Shown here: positions 21,687-33,239 of the stretch, piece by piece
Layout of the letters: each line of letters opens with the position of its first letter
Position numbering within the stretch: position 1 is the stretch's first letter
Assembly: GCA_021030905.1 (NCBI GenBank)
Contig: JAGFMI010000006.1
Span: 248,001 to 312,000, forward strand
Direction of reading: 5' to 3'
DNA length: 64,000 bases
From: Pyrenula massariospora
Taxonomy: Eukaryota; Ascomycota; Eurotiomycetes; Pyrenulales; Pyrenulaceae
The notes under the pieces: model-generated
What the model saw: only the letters and a program-made list of their open reading frames with translations
Databases searched by the model: none
What the model was told of the DNA's origin: nothing
Position numbers and translations under genes: made by a program

Positions 21687-24043
21687 CTAAATCAACGTAA
21701 TATTCCTGACTTTTGCTCGCTTAAACCAAGGTCCTAGGTGTCGGCTGTCTTCAAGTTCTACCTTCTTTTGTCTATACTCTCGGAAAGAAACATATCGACC
21801 CTCGCATCTTTGCCAACGACAGGGCCAGGAATTTGACTGAAGGCGAAGGTCTCCAATTCTTTCATATCCACCTTGAACCTTTCTGGCCACGATCATAAAG
21901 GCAGAGTCGGAAGGCCCCAAAGTAGGGATTTTCTTGGTAAAGATCCCTAACAATTTTGGATTTTCGCGACACCAGTCAGAGCGGGAGCCGGAGCCTTCGA
22001 TTTGATTCTCAAGCAGTGATATTATGGAGCTTGGTTGCTTTACCCCTCTTCTGTTGTCTGGATATGCCCAAACTTCTTGGCCACGCAAAACTGCACGAGA
22101 ACCGTCTTCAATAGATTTTGTCCAAATATCGACGGTCAGTGCTGTGAGTCTGATAGCGCTAAGATGATGATGATGAAGACTCTCACGCTTTAAGATATTA
22201 GTCTCGTAATATTCTTTAAAATCCAACCATCGTCCACAAGGAACTTTTACGGAAATTTGGACTGGTGTACCATGGATGTCGTGAAATTCTGCCGTGGAAT
22301 ATCTTCCAATCCGCTGTTCTCGCTCTAGGGGAAATTCTATGGGACATGCCCATCCTTACCATGAATCAGTCGAATATGTCCTAATTCAGGAGATTACTCA
22401 CCTATCCAAGACCAGCTGGGAAATTTTGGTCGCCTTCGTCCTCCGTTCGATTGAAATGGTCGAGTCCAGCATAGACCACGAAGAAACCCATCTTTTGCTG
22501 AGCCTTGCGACTGTTGCACATGGTCGCCTAATTGATCGGTGGCCATGATCATGGTTGGAAGTATTGGAACTCCCCAGAAATGATGTACAGGTGGCATTGT
22601 GTTTTCAAAGCTGCGCAGAATCCCAAGAATGCCATTTAGAGCATCTGAGTCATGTGAAAGTTTTCTTTTTGAGTAGTTTCCTATAACATCGATAATTGTC
22701 AAAGAATATGGATATGGACTTTGTGCTTTAAGTTTAAAAAGATTAAACCGATTAATTTTGCCATTTTTCCAAACAACTGTCTCAAGACAGTTCATTTCCT
22801 CACACTCAAAATACAATTGCTCTCTGGTGAAGATTAAGAGCCGTTGTGAGCAAATAGCTTCCTGGTACGTCCAGGCTCTTGTCATCCATGTCGATGAGCT
22901 GATCAACATCGACGGCTCTGTCATAGTAGAGGCAAGGATATATTTTCCGATGACAGCCTGTGGTTGCTCAATTCTCGTAGTTTTGCTTATACCAGGAAGA
23001 CCGAATGTCGGGTCGCTTCCTGCTGCAGCGACGATCGTGACTTCAGCTCCATTGTAGATTTGGTCCATTTGCCTGATTTGGTCATACTTTATGTCACCGT
23101 GATCGTCAGTTTGTGGTATGCAGTATCGGTCAACCCAGAGATATTTCATCTGCAACCTCTGGGTTAAAGTAATTGCGTCATCTATAGTCTGTGGTAAACA
23201 TTTTGGTAGCCCTGATTGTTCTAGTGAATCGAGATCGGATGGGTTCGGAGCGCCCCAAACATAGCTCAACGCTGTATACGGCACCTGCCTGCTTGTCTCC
23301 TCAATTGCCAATGTCTCGCAATTAATGAGCATCCATGGGCGTGTGATGTTTCCGGATTTGCTGTTACATAAAGGATGGGTGTGTCGACAGCAATCCAGCC
23401 AATGTTGGACGATATCAAGATCTATTGAATCTGACTTTATTAGTCGTGGTATCATTTTGCGGACTCTTGCTCTAGTATTAGGCGGGTTTATCCAACATAT
23501 ATCCCCGTCTTTAGTGCTATCTGTGCAGCTTCTCGTTCTCTCGACTAGTTTCAAGGAGACTTCACTGTCAGATTCGGAGAACGGAGACATGGAATGATTG
23601 TCCCAAAAGAAGGGCTGTCCTTGGATCTTTCCATAGTCAAGAGATAGATGACATCCGTCCCTTAGCTGCTTTGAAGACCACATGTTCTTATAAATGCTAG
23701 ATATCAATCCGCAGAAGGTGCAAGAAGGAGACAATGCGTCGGTGACCTGAGGTTTTGGTTTGTGATAGATATCATACCTCTGGCGAGGTATTTGCCGCTC
23801 CAGGAAGATCTCGTCAAACCTCAATTTGGAGCATCTCCAGCAAAGCCGTGTATTATTAACCATTGACTGCTCAAGTGCCTCGATCTGTTTCTCATGATTC
23901 CCCCATTGGGGTCTATTCTCTATAGACCATACACGATATGGTGTTCTTGGCTGTCTGTCTTCGCACCGCCTCAACTTGGCCGGAGAATTGACGGCGTTAA
24001 GAGTATCGTGTCTTCGTTTTTGGGTATTAGATTTTAGTGGCAT
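21687..24043 (-). CDS. HET-domain protein with N-terminal Cys-rich region
   Basis: Two exons (24043-22402, 22324-21687) with a 77-base intron give 759 aa. HET blocks are YTALSYVWGAP near residue 256, YLWVDRYCIPQ near 299, and RAWTYQEAICSQRLLIF near 386, followed by FECEEMNC. The region before the HET domain has paired cysteines (CWRC, CTFC, then HWLDCCRHTHPLC), as seen in the large 'HET domain' class of ascomycete proteins. The C-terminal exon ends in a GGYERIGDL element typical of the class. The splice gives WIEREQRIGRY across the junction. The likely role is non-self recognition or cell-death signalling, with no direct evidence for this member. Confidence 0.9.
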
Positions 24044-25021
24044 TTTAGCTACTTGGCTAGAGTTCTCGGATAATCACTCAGTCTCGTAGGCGATCAACGT
24101 ACAACAAGTAGTTTCGAGCATGCAAAGGTTCTCAGTTTACAAGAAGAAATCGTCGAAAGGCAACTCATTACACAGCCTCATCGCGAGCAGGTACTGAGGG
24201 TCTACCCTATTTAGGTATCCCGAAACACTCAAGTTTTCGGACACGAGACGATCATTACAGCTACGAATAGCTCATTATTAATGAAGGATTTCACACTATC
24301 TGAGATTGCATCGGGCTCTGCCATTCACCTATCTATAAGAGATGGTATATTCTGATTATAGGACTAGCCAGCTTTACTACCATAATTGACGTTGTGGGCT
24401 ATGACCAAGTAGTGGCTTAGCTTCGGCTCAGCCTCGCTCAGATTGCATCGCCACGGCTCAGCAGTCGCTTGGAAGAGCTTTCCATCTTGCCTTACAGGTA
24501 TTCTATTTTGTTTCATAGACGAAAATGACATCGAAGCTGCCAAATCAACAGCAAAATCACGAAAATTTCCAACCCAGAGGTCGGGGAAATTGACGAAAAG
24601 GCGAAGGCAGGAAGCATTCTGAGGTGATATTTCGCCACGATATGTTGGCAATCAGCTCACGCCAAGGAGTCTAAGGGGCATAAGCGACAGAGAACGTCGA
24701 AACTTAAGGTGATAACAGGCGTAAAGCATGTTGGCGTCAAACACTCGCCAGATAGGTTTGAGAATATGTGAATAGGTGGCTAATCAACGACTGTCAGCCC
24801 CAAGGAAAGGAGTGGTGATGGTAATAACTTTGTGGAAGACTCAAAATGTCGGAAACAGAAAACGTAACAGTTGTATCAGCAGCTGGGCGATAATGATATT
24901 GGTGGGCCATATGGGACTTTTACCCAGTCGAATAGGGGCATTACCATCACTTCCCAAGTATGAGCTCCGACATTTGTCCGTTATTGCAGAGAATTCATAC
25001 TTGGTAGACATGTATTACTAA

Positions 25022-25101
25022 ACAATCAGCTATAGATTGGCTACCATATACCACCCCTAATACAATCAGCTATAGATTGGCTACCATATACCACCCCTAA
25101 T
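25022..25101. repeat. Exact tandem duplication, 40 bp x 2
   Basis: A 40-base unit beginning ACAATCAGCTATAGATTGGC is repeated head to tail with no mismatch, so the duplication is recent. Non-coding. Confidence 0.95.
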
Positions 25102-25399
25102 ACAGCCAGCAAATGGCCTCACTAGTACCAAACATCGGTCACTCCATCTCGGCTCTTCAAATGTCGCTTGAGGTCGTCCGGTGAGCTTGGTTCTTGCACA
25201 GCAGATCATATATTGGGTTCAGGCCAGATGTTACCCAGGTTTCAAGTCGACTACTCTCAGAACTTGTCCACAATGACGTCCACTCCAATTGTACCAGTAA
25301 ATGGTTCTCCCAGAGCAATCGAACCCCGAACGGGTGTATTACGGCTTGTTCTGGCCGAGCCAGAGGTGTCAGCTTGAAAGATGCGAATTAAACGTAGAC

Positions 25400-26880
25400 G
25401 CCACAAATAACGTGAATTTGCTTGTCAGTGGGCGTATGAAACAGTTTCTCGACAAGTTTAGATGGTTACGGAGAAGAACATCCAGAGTCATCGGAGATGA
25501 TTCTCGGTAGAGTACGTTGAAAACACGTCGAGAATGATTTAGTTGGTGAGCTCGAAAGCTCATGTATAAGGACACCAAGTAGAGTCACCGCTAATGTCTC
25601 TGAATGGAGGCAGTCGGCATGTATAGGTAAGTGTGTCAATGGATCTAGGAATATGGTAATAGGGAGGTTTATCAAAAGCGGTGCTAATAATTGTTACTAG
25701 AGGGTATTGGGGGCATATAGAGAAGTAACTCGGTAGTGCTGTTGGAAGCATCAGAATAAGCGCGTCCGTCAGAGCTTCTGCCGATAGCCCTTGTCGTCGG
25801 AGTATGAGAGGTACCTAGACAAGGAGTTTCATCGATGCGTTTGGAAGCTCAAGAACAAGCAATCTCACTAGAATTACCACTAATGAATCTTGATAGAAGA
25901 TTTTAGGGAGATAGAGGGAAAAGATTTCGCCGACGTCTGTGGAAGCCTATGATCAAGTGCATGACATACACGCCAATTAAATTCATAGTGAATAAGTCCT
26001 GCTGCAGCACACCAAAAGCGTATCAAAGAACTTTGTCGGTGTATCTAGATACACGTGAGTAAGTACAGAATGAATTTACGTTAGAATCACTCTGGATGAG
26101 TCCTACTAGAGTGCGCCGGATGTCTACCAGGATAGATTTTGTCAATACTTCTCGACCCATTGATGTGAGTATGTGATAGACGCATCCGTCGGAATCATCA
26201 CGAATGAGTCCTACAGAAGTATACCGGGGATATAGAAAGAAAGGAACATAAGGATGTACCTTGGATCATATGAGTACATTCAGCGATCAGGATTATCGTC
26301 GATAGGTCCTTTTGGAGTATGCTAGGGACAGATGGAGAAATCATCTTGTTGATGTGTTTAGAAGCAGAGGAATGAACATCGATGAGCACGTCGATCAGAA
26401 ATATCGTACTAAGTTAGAGTTTGAAACGCTAGGGGACGAGATCTTGTCTCAATGAGCATAATATGAACACATCGGTCAGAATTGCCATTATGAGCTCTAC
26501 CGGAGTACGCTAAGGCTAGATGGAAAAAAGTTTTGCCAGTGTATCTAGGGACATAGAAATCAATTTCCAGTGAGCACATTGACCTTTACGATCTAAATAG
26601 ATTGTATTAAAGCACGCCAGGGAGATATGGAGAAGGCATCTCGTCGATGAATCTCGAAGCATAGGAATGAGTGTAGGATAAGCACATCGATCAAGTCAGT
26701 GTGGACAAATGCTACTAGAGTACGTTAGCGATATATGGAGAAGGCATTTTGTCAATGTGTCTGGAAGCATAGGAATGAATGCATGATGAGCACATCGATT
26801 AAGTCATTTGAGATATGTATTACTGAAGTACGCCAGGAACATATGAGTAAAGGACTTTGTCGATGAGACTGAAATGCCAT
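25400..26880. repeat. Decayed satellite-like array, ~105-bp unit, at least 12 copies
   Basis: Related segments recur roughly every 95-115 bases. Recognisable parts are a GAGTACGCCAGGGA-CATATGGAGAA block, an ACTTTGTCGATGTATCTGGAAGC block, a CATAGGAATGA block and a GAGCACATCGATCAG block. Good copies start near 26321, 26605, 26715 and 26830. Weaker ones can be followed back to about 25711 and probably 25430. Copies differ from each other by many substitutions, so the array is old and not being homogenised. Edges are approximate. No coding capacity. Confidence 0.75.
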
Positions 26881-27220
26881 GCTTCCCTAATTCGGTATAG
26901 TTAAAATCTCTTGGCTCGGAAATGCGGACAAGAGAGTTTCCTAATTCGGCAAGTCCTCGGCAAAGACCCATGGTAGAACGATAGAAACCCCGTCTAAGAG
27001 AGTCACAGCTATTCTATGAGTCATACTAGCTTCCGAGAGTTGATTATGCTTAAAAAAAGGCAATATTAAGTCCGGAAATTGCGCATATCCCTCCAATTTC
27101 CTTCTCTCTCTTCACACACCATCAAAGTCACCGAATAGTCCACGTTTTCATCTTCAAGAACTCGTTTAAAGGCATAAATCGCTCGAAACTCAATAGTTAC
27201 ACGACACTATTATCACTAAA

Positions 27221-27679
27221 ATGCCTGGATTCCGTCAGTACGACGGCTATCGCCTTGAGAAAGGCAAACTCGAGATCAATCTACCGTACGGGGGCCCTGT
27301 AAAGGTCCCAAACGAAGCCTATCCTGTGAAAGCAGGAGGTGAAATCTACAAAATCAAGCCCTGGCATCAGGGTAAAGCCCCATTTGCTCCACAGCTACAA
27401 CAAAAGGAAGTTTGGAAGAGCCTACAAAAGTCTTTTAAGCTCCGCCTTATCAACAGACGTTACCCGGACCAATATCTACCTCGCATCTCCGAGGATTTGA
27501 CCGAAGAACCCATCGAAATCTCCTGGAAGACTCCAATACCTCCTCCACCATCATTTAAGCCTCTAAAGAGGCAGCAGTCACGCTCCTCCGAGCCTCGAAA
27601 GAGGCGCCGAATACAAAAATCCTCCTCCGACGGGACCGGGAGCCTAATACTACGCTTCGAGGCCCTCTCGCTCTCATAA
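27221..27679 (+). CDS. Hypothetical small basic protein with nuclear localisation signal
   Basis: I do not recognise this 152-aa protein. The N-terminal half (MPGFRQYDGYRLEKGKLEIN...) is mixed and possibly folded, with repeated hydrophobic/charged alternation and IKPWHQGKAPFAPQL near residue 45. The C-terminal third is low-complexity: a proline run (TPIPPPPSFKP), then basic EPRKRRRIQK, a plausible nuclear signal. The start context CACTAAAATG is good for a fungal gene, and a pyrimidine-rich leader lies upstream. It ends just before the second tandem array. Single exon as read; extra 3' exons cannot be excluded. Confidence 0.5.
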   Translation: MPGFRQYDGYRLEKGKLEINLPYGGPVKVPNEAYPVKAGGEIYKIKPWHQGKAPFAPQLQQKEVWKSLQKSFKLRLINRRYPDQYLPRISEDLTEEPIEISWKTPIPPPPSFKPLKRQQSRSSEPRKRRRIQKSSSDGTGSLILRFEALSLS

Positions 27680-28976
27680 ACCACCTCTCTCAGCATCCAG
27701 AGGCTGCTCGAGATTCTATCACACAAGCAACACAAGCCATCTACCACGGTGCCAAAGGCAACCGTCAAGCGATCAGGAACAACTAGCCGAGTTGATAGCA
27801 TTGTCTATCGGGGAGGCTACCTATCGCTACACAACAGGACTCAAGTCTCCGTCAATACCTCACTCGACTTGTCCTCTAACCATCACCGGTTCCATCACCT
27901 CGAACCATTCTACTATCCCCACCACCCCTCCACGAGGCGTCCGTCAGCTTTGCCTATTCCAAACTTGAGTCTAGGCATTCTGTACGGCCTTGTGGAGGTC
28001 CAACTCTTGCTTTTCAACTCCGCCGTTGCACACCCATCATCAATCCACGAGGCGCCCGGCAGCTTTGCTCATTCCAAACTTGAGTCTGGGCATTCTGCAC
28101 GGTCTCGTGGAGATCCAACTTTTTGCTTTCTAGCGTTTTGCTTTCTAGCTTTTTGCTTTTCAACTCCGTTGTTACACCCCCATCACCCCTTCATGAGGCG
28201 CCCAGATGCAGAAGACTGCCAGGTAACACTGGAGTGGAAATCCTCAAGTCTGCGGTAATTTTGGAGGCTCAACTCTTTTGCTTTCAACTCCGTTGTTGCA
28301 CACCCTTCTTCCCTCTACGAGGTGCCCGGACCCTGGGAACTGCATCGCCAGTGGAAATTTCCAAGTCTGTGGTCAGCTCTCCTTATTCCAAACTTGAGTC
28401 TAGGGATTCTGTTTAGCTTCATGGAGGGCCTGGACGATCATCTCGAACCTCTGCGCGGTGTCCAGGACTAGTAGCGTGTATTGGCACTTTGTCGATCCTT
28501 AACCTAAGGATATCGATATGCGCACGTGAAGCTAATACGAGATCTCCGAGAGCGACTTTAGCGGCTTCGAAGACGTGTTGTAGATTGTAGGTGTGCAGGA
28601 TAAGTTTTAGCCGGATGAAGTTTCCATTTGACCTGACAATCTCTTCTATATATTCCGATTTTCTGGCCCTAGCATCTTACTTGGCTGTTTGCCTGTGGTG
28701 GCATCACTCTAAAGGTATGGACGGCGCGTTTTGTTGTAGAATCACCGCTGGCTGCACCTTGTCTTTTAGGCAGATTTGACGACACCCGAGCGCGATGCCT
28801 TTAGAAAGTAATTCAGTTGGATAATTTAGATTTATGAAATGGACTTATGATAGAAGAGGGCACCAGAAGCGCCTGAAAATCTGTGTGAAGCATTACCTCT
28901 CGCCGCGTAGTACGCGGCCTGGCAGGACGTTTTAGCCGTCTAGCTAGCTTATTGCCACCGACTATGCGGCCACGCT
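27680..28976. other. Intergenic region with a tandem array
   Basis: No gene I would defend. Open frames at 27.75-28.42 kb are produced by the tandem array and lack good starts. The rest (28430-28976) shows nothing recognisable. Confidence 0.45.
27925..28430. repeat. Imperfect tandem array, ~115-146-bp unit, four copies
   Basis: The CCACGAGGCGCCCGG block recurs near 27930, 28045, 28191 and 28316. Each is accompanied by TTTTCAACTCCGTTGTTGCA. ATTCCAAACTTGAGTCTAGG follows in three of the four units. The third unit is longer because a TTTTGCTTTCTAGC segment is itself repeated about three times (about 28125-28160). Copies are clearly better conserved than those of the 25.4-26.9 kb array. Non-coding as far as I can tell. 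Confidence 0.8.
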
Positions 28977-29740
28977 TTAGCAGCTATCTCCCAACTTTCC
29001 TTCCTTCTCTAGAACAACTGCCACCCGTTCGACGGACTTCAATTTCGCCTTAGATTTCAGCCGCGGGATCTTCAAGGTGACGGTCAACGTTCTGACCAGT
29101 TCTGTACCTTCAATATCCCGTTGCCAGGTCCGAGTTCCCGGTAGGTGTGCCTTTCCACCGGATGGCGTGATCTTGTACGTCCTCCTGCTCACCCCTAAAA
29201 ATTCCAACTCAGACACTTCCGCAATTTTGTAGGTGTCCCGAAACCCCCGGATGCGGACCTTGTCTCCAACTTCGGACAGAGAAGTCCGTGGCTTGGCCAT
29301 CAGCTCATTTTCACTGACCCAGCACTCCCCGATGCTGTCGAGTCTGTACTGTCGTTGAGCCTCTGACCCGTCTATGGTCATAAGACGACGCTCTAACACC
29401 ATGTACACCGGACGAAACTCTTCCCCGGGATCTCTCATGCGGCATACCTCATCGCCGAGATTGAATTCCCAAGCGGGCTCGACGTTTGGTGTCGATCTGT
29501 CCGAGCGGTGAAGAGAATGGAGACGGCGCTGATTCTGAGCTGTCACCTCAGCACAATTGGTTGATAGATAGCTTGTGCCTATACTGAACGGCCAGGGAAT
29601 TTCCCAGTCTGGCTGCCATGGCTGTTAGCAGAGGGTTATACTGAGTATCGGTCTCTGCATACCAATGCCTCATAGTCTTCCTCTACACCTTCTATGATGG
29701 ATTCTTCCCTAGGAAATGCTATTTCGATGTCTTTTTCCAT
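28977..29740 (-). CDS. Hypothetical protein, unknown family
   Basis: I do not recognise it. Two exons (29740-29663, 29621-28977) with a 41-base intron give 240 aa from MEKDIEIAFPREES. The splice joins EEDYEAL to PWQPDWEIPWPFS, keeping a Trp/Pro-rich reading frame. The middle (FNLGDEVCRMRDPGEE near residue 85, then VGDKVRIRGFRDTYKIAEV near 150) looks like two small beta-barrel, SH3- or Tudor-like modules. The C-terminus is Lys-rich. The frame stays open upstream of the chosen ATG to about 29895, so the true start may be further 5' through another intron. The 41-base intron is short even for a fungus and should be treated with care. Confidence 0.5.
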
Positions 29741-30687
29741 AGCTGCCGATAGGTGCGCTGCAAAAAATTGGCCCGGTATCGCTTCACCAGTCGTTTGTTG
29801 CCATCTCCAATTCTCCTTCGATGTGCAGGTTTTCGTGAGCCGGCCACCATATTTAACATAGATGACGACGTGTGCAAGAGATAGTACAGGTAGGTTCCTC
29901 TATGCCATAGGTTTGATGTTGGGAATGGAAATATTCACAACATGAGTGAACCAATCGTACGCCGCTTTTCAAACTTACCACTCACCTCCAAGTGAATAAC
30001 TTGCTAAAGACGCGATGCAGCGGTGAACGGATCGGGAAGAAAGCTGCCGCGTTGAGAAGACAATGGAGGTTTCGGTCTGTGTTCACCTTACGCTATCCGA
30101 AAATGGTGAAAATGGCGGGTTGAAGATGACCGAAGACGAACTGGAAACAATGGACAAGAAAAGTAGAACTCGAAGGAGAGAAATTGATAGATGCTTAGGT
30201 ATGCAAAAAAGATGAGCGGTGAAGCTCATAGTGGTTACTCCCAAATGCAAAAGGTGAAATGAAATGAAATTAGAATATTCAAATCAAAGGCTAGTGATGC
30301 CTTTGATTCGTTTAATTCTTCATTCCCAGTCTCACTTGCAGACGTGCAGAAATGGCCTTAGATAAATCGTTGTACACTGAAACCCAAGTCGTGAACTAGG
30401 TGTGTCTTCCAAAGTCTGAGCTCATAAAGTTTTCTCGCCCGTGGAATTACGAGATCAATCTTCAATCTTCCCAATGACTAATTCAAGATTTCATGTCTTC
30501 TGCTGAGCCTGCACCAGCTCTTTCCTTATTTCCTTCCCAGCAGACGTCTTCCGCAGGAGAACTTATGAGCGAGACCGGAAGTCAGAAGTCGTGGCTCATC
30601 TGGTTGTTAGAATTGGACCAGCCCGGCGTACATTACACACGTCATAGCTCCTGACATTCAGCCTCGGAGGGTCCAGCGTGCCAAGAT
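29741..30687. other. Intergenic, with possible 5' extension of the orphan gene
   Basis: From 29741 to about 29895 the minus strand stays open in the frame of the neighbouring orphan (VVIYVKYGGRLTKTC is readable), so part of this may be coding. The remainder shows nothing I recognise. Confidence 0.4.
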
Positions 30688-33239
30688 CTAGTCATAATCT
30701 CCCCTCTTGTCCTTCGCTAGGAACACCTTGAAGTGTACGGCTGTCATCTCGATGTATGGCCCCCACTGACCTTGGTCTTCAGCTGCGGACGGCACTCTCG
30801 ATCGCTCGAAAGATGGGAGCTTAGTGTCAGCGTAAGGGCACAGGACAGCCTCAGCCACTGATTGACTGAGAAATCTGGACTTATTCTTGCTATAGGAGGG
30901 GTAGAAATCTTCGTATCTGCGAACTCTTTCGTCTAGTTCAACAAGGAGCTGGCGGCACTTGTAGCTCAAGGCGAAATAATCGGGACTCGTTGCTGAACTA
31001 TGGTCGAAACTTGGAAACCACGACTGCATTTGGTTGAGATACTGGGCAAGGTCTCGTTCTGGCGACTTTGGATCGGGCGACACGATTCTTTCGAGTTGGA
31101 AGGCACATTGCACTGCAGAATCCCCTGTTTTCTGAAACATGTCGTGAAGCACCTGAAAAGGCTGTTTCGGGTGCAGGTTAACACCTCGAACACTACCTCT
31201 TTTGGCATGACTTGGCAAATTGCGCACTCTTCCGGGGTCGGTCTTGCACCAATTCATAATTGATATACCGTGAGACTGCATCATGCGGTTATAGCATTCC
31301 TGGGGGTCATAGGGGCTTGTCCTCGGAAGAGCTCTTCGGCGTGAATACCGAGTAACTTTTCCATTTCAGGCCATGTGTCAGTACTTAGTTGGCCCGCCAG
31401 CTTTAGAGCGCTGTATAGATGGGCCGCATTGATGACATGGCGGCTTCGATTGACACAAGCTATGCCTCCTACCTCAAGACCTGCAGTAAGCCTCAAAAGG
31501 TTCATGCCACAGAGTAAAGGATTGCGGCGCCAGCGAAGTTCGGGATCGGAGTCAAGCGGGATGAATGGTATTTTGCCGTGAGGTGTCTCTTTATAAACAT
31601 AGGTAGCGGCTCCAGGATTTGGTCCCGAATTTTTAACTTTGGATTCAAGTTTAATTGCTGGACATTTTGCATTTACCAGGTCCTTCTTATACCTTGAATA
31701 TGTATCCGTGGCGATATAGTTGATCATGGCAAGAACATCAGAAGCATCGGTCGCGTGGGCTTCCGCGACCCAAGGTGGAAGAGTCTGTTGCGAAAGCTTG
31801 GAAAACCGATCTCTGATATGGGCCTTCGGATTGTTCGGAAGCAGAAATTCTTTCGGCAGAAGATGACATCTATCTCGGATCTCTCGGGACTTTAGCACCA
31901 GCGCATGTAGAACATCCCATGCTCGGCCCACAGCTGGTCCCATCGAACGCTGGATGTCGGTAAGCAATTGAGCAGCGAGAACTGTTGAGACACTGATTTT
32001 TTTTGTCTGGAGAAATTGTAAGAACGCCTTTGTCAGCTCGTCATCAAAGACACAATTTAATGGTGCACCATAGACGGCTCTCACACAAGTATCCTCGCTA
32101 TCTCTTTGACTAGAGAAAATGCAGATATCCATGATGTAAGAACTGATGAGACAATCATCTTCCTCCCATTTCTGTATCTGCGGGTCTTTCAGATCTTCTA
32201 CCGAAAGGCGGAAGCAATATCGTAAGGCTGGTATCTCAACATAAAACGCTGTTCTCTTAATGTCGATACTCTGGAGCTTTGAGAGTATGTACGCAATCGG
32301 CATCAAGACGAATTGATCACGTTCCGTTGGTAATTGCTCAAGGACTCCGTCCTTATCGAAAACGATCACTCTACGTAACCTTGCGGTATCGACAAGGGTG
32401 CAGTAAGAACCATTTTTGTGATGCCTGAGCCTATCTGAGTAGGCAACTAACAAGCTGTGTTCAGCGCGACTTATGAAGTCAATTGCAGTGCTGGTGAGCA
32501 TTGCAGCGGCTGTCAGTTCAACCTGACCGTTGATGTATTGGGACCATATTTGTTGAACAAATTCTCGTATCACATTAATGTCCTCAAAAAGGCAGAATAT
32601 AGCGATAGCCAATTCGTTGTCGCTGTTCGTGTCTAGTTCATATTCTTCATGAACCTCTGAATCTCTTGTATTTGGAAAGTGAATCGGCTCCGAAGCCTGT
32701 TCGCAATTTGTCTCGGCCGCATCCTCGACGGTCAATGCAGCGAAACGATTCTGTACCTTTGTACTTGAAGATTCGAGACTTGGACTGAGCGACATCGAAG
32801 CCTTGCATGTCACTGTTGGAAAAGCGTTGTGGGACGACTTTGGATGTCCCAAAGCCTCCAAAACATGCTCAAGCACTTGGATGAAATGGAGATGCCCAGT
32901 GTTTGCCTCGAGATCATGATTTCCAACTTCCTGAAACCACTCATAGCACCTCCTTCTAGTCTCTATAGCGCTCTTAAGTTTTCCACGTACGTACTCAGGA
33001 TAGATGAAAGATTTATTTGCTCCAACGATCTCAGCTTGCTCGATGAGAGCATTTGCCGAAATTTTATATCGGACAACAGGTTCCATCTTGGCTGTCTTCC
33101 TCGCTCTACCAACTTTTTGAGCGTCGCAACGAGCAATGTATCCACAAGCCGCTGCAGCATTGCCCAACCAATTTGTGAAGGCCTTCGTATCATTGTGATA
33201 GATTTCATATGTGCTCCGAAATCCATTGAAGTAATCCAT
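30688..33239 (-). CDS. DUF6604-domain protein, frame interrupted near the 3' end
   Basis: The main frame runs from ATG 33239 (MDYFNGFRSTYEIYHNDTKAF) to a stop near 31281, about 652 aa. The N-terminal YEIYHNDTKAFTNWLGNAA...CGY is the hallmark of fungal DUF6604 proteins, whose function is unknown. A second frame (31284 to 30688, about 198 aa) continues at once and reads ECYNRMMQSHGISIMNW, a fitting continuation of this family. I found no convincing intron that joins the two, so this is either a shifted gene, a sequence error or an unusual splice. An in-frame start 16 residues further upstream (33287) is less likely. Nothing in the sequence gives a biochemical role. Confidence 0.65.

Larger units (their letters stand above)
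24044..27220. other. 3.2-kb gene-free stretch rich in decayed repeats
   Basis: No credible gene. A 95-residue frame at 24364-24651 (-) lacks an ATG start and known motifs. The stretch holds a 40-bp duplication (25022-25101) and a decayed satellite-like array (about 25400-26880). GTGGTGATGGTAAT near 24811 is complementary to ATTACCATCACT near 24940, hinting at another old foldback. Confidence 0.5.

Noticed and set aside
24364-24651. 95-codon minus-strand frame
   Set aside because: It lacks an ATG start, has no motif and lies in repeat-rich DNA.
25400-26880. CRISPR-like array
   Set aside because: The recurring units are diverged along their whole length, without short identical repeats and unique spacers, and the DNA is eukaryotic.
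27749-28416. Overlapping plus-strand frames of 169 and 97 codons
   Set aside because: They are produced by the tandem array. Their repeated peptide (HEAP, CFLAFCFLAFCF) just mirrors DNA repeats.
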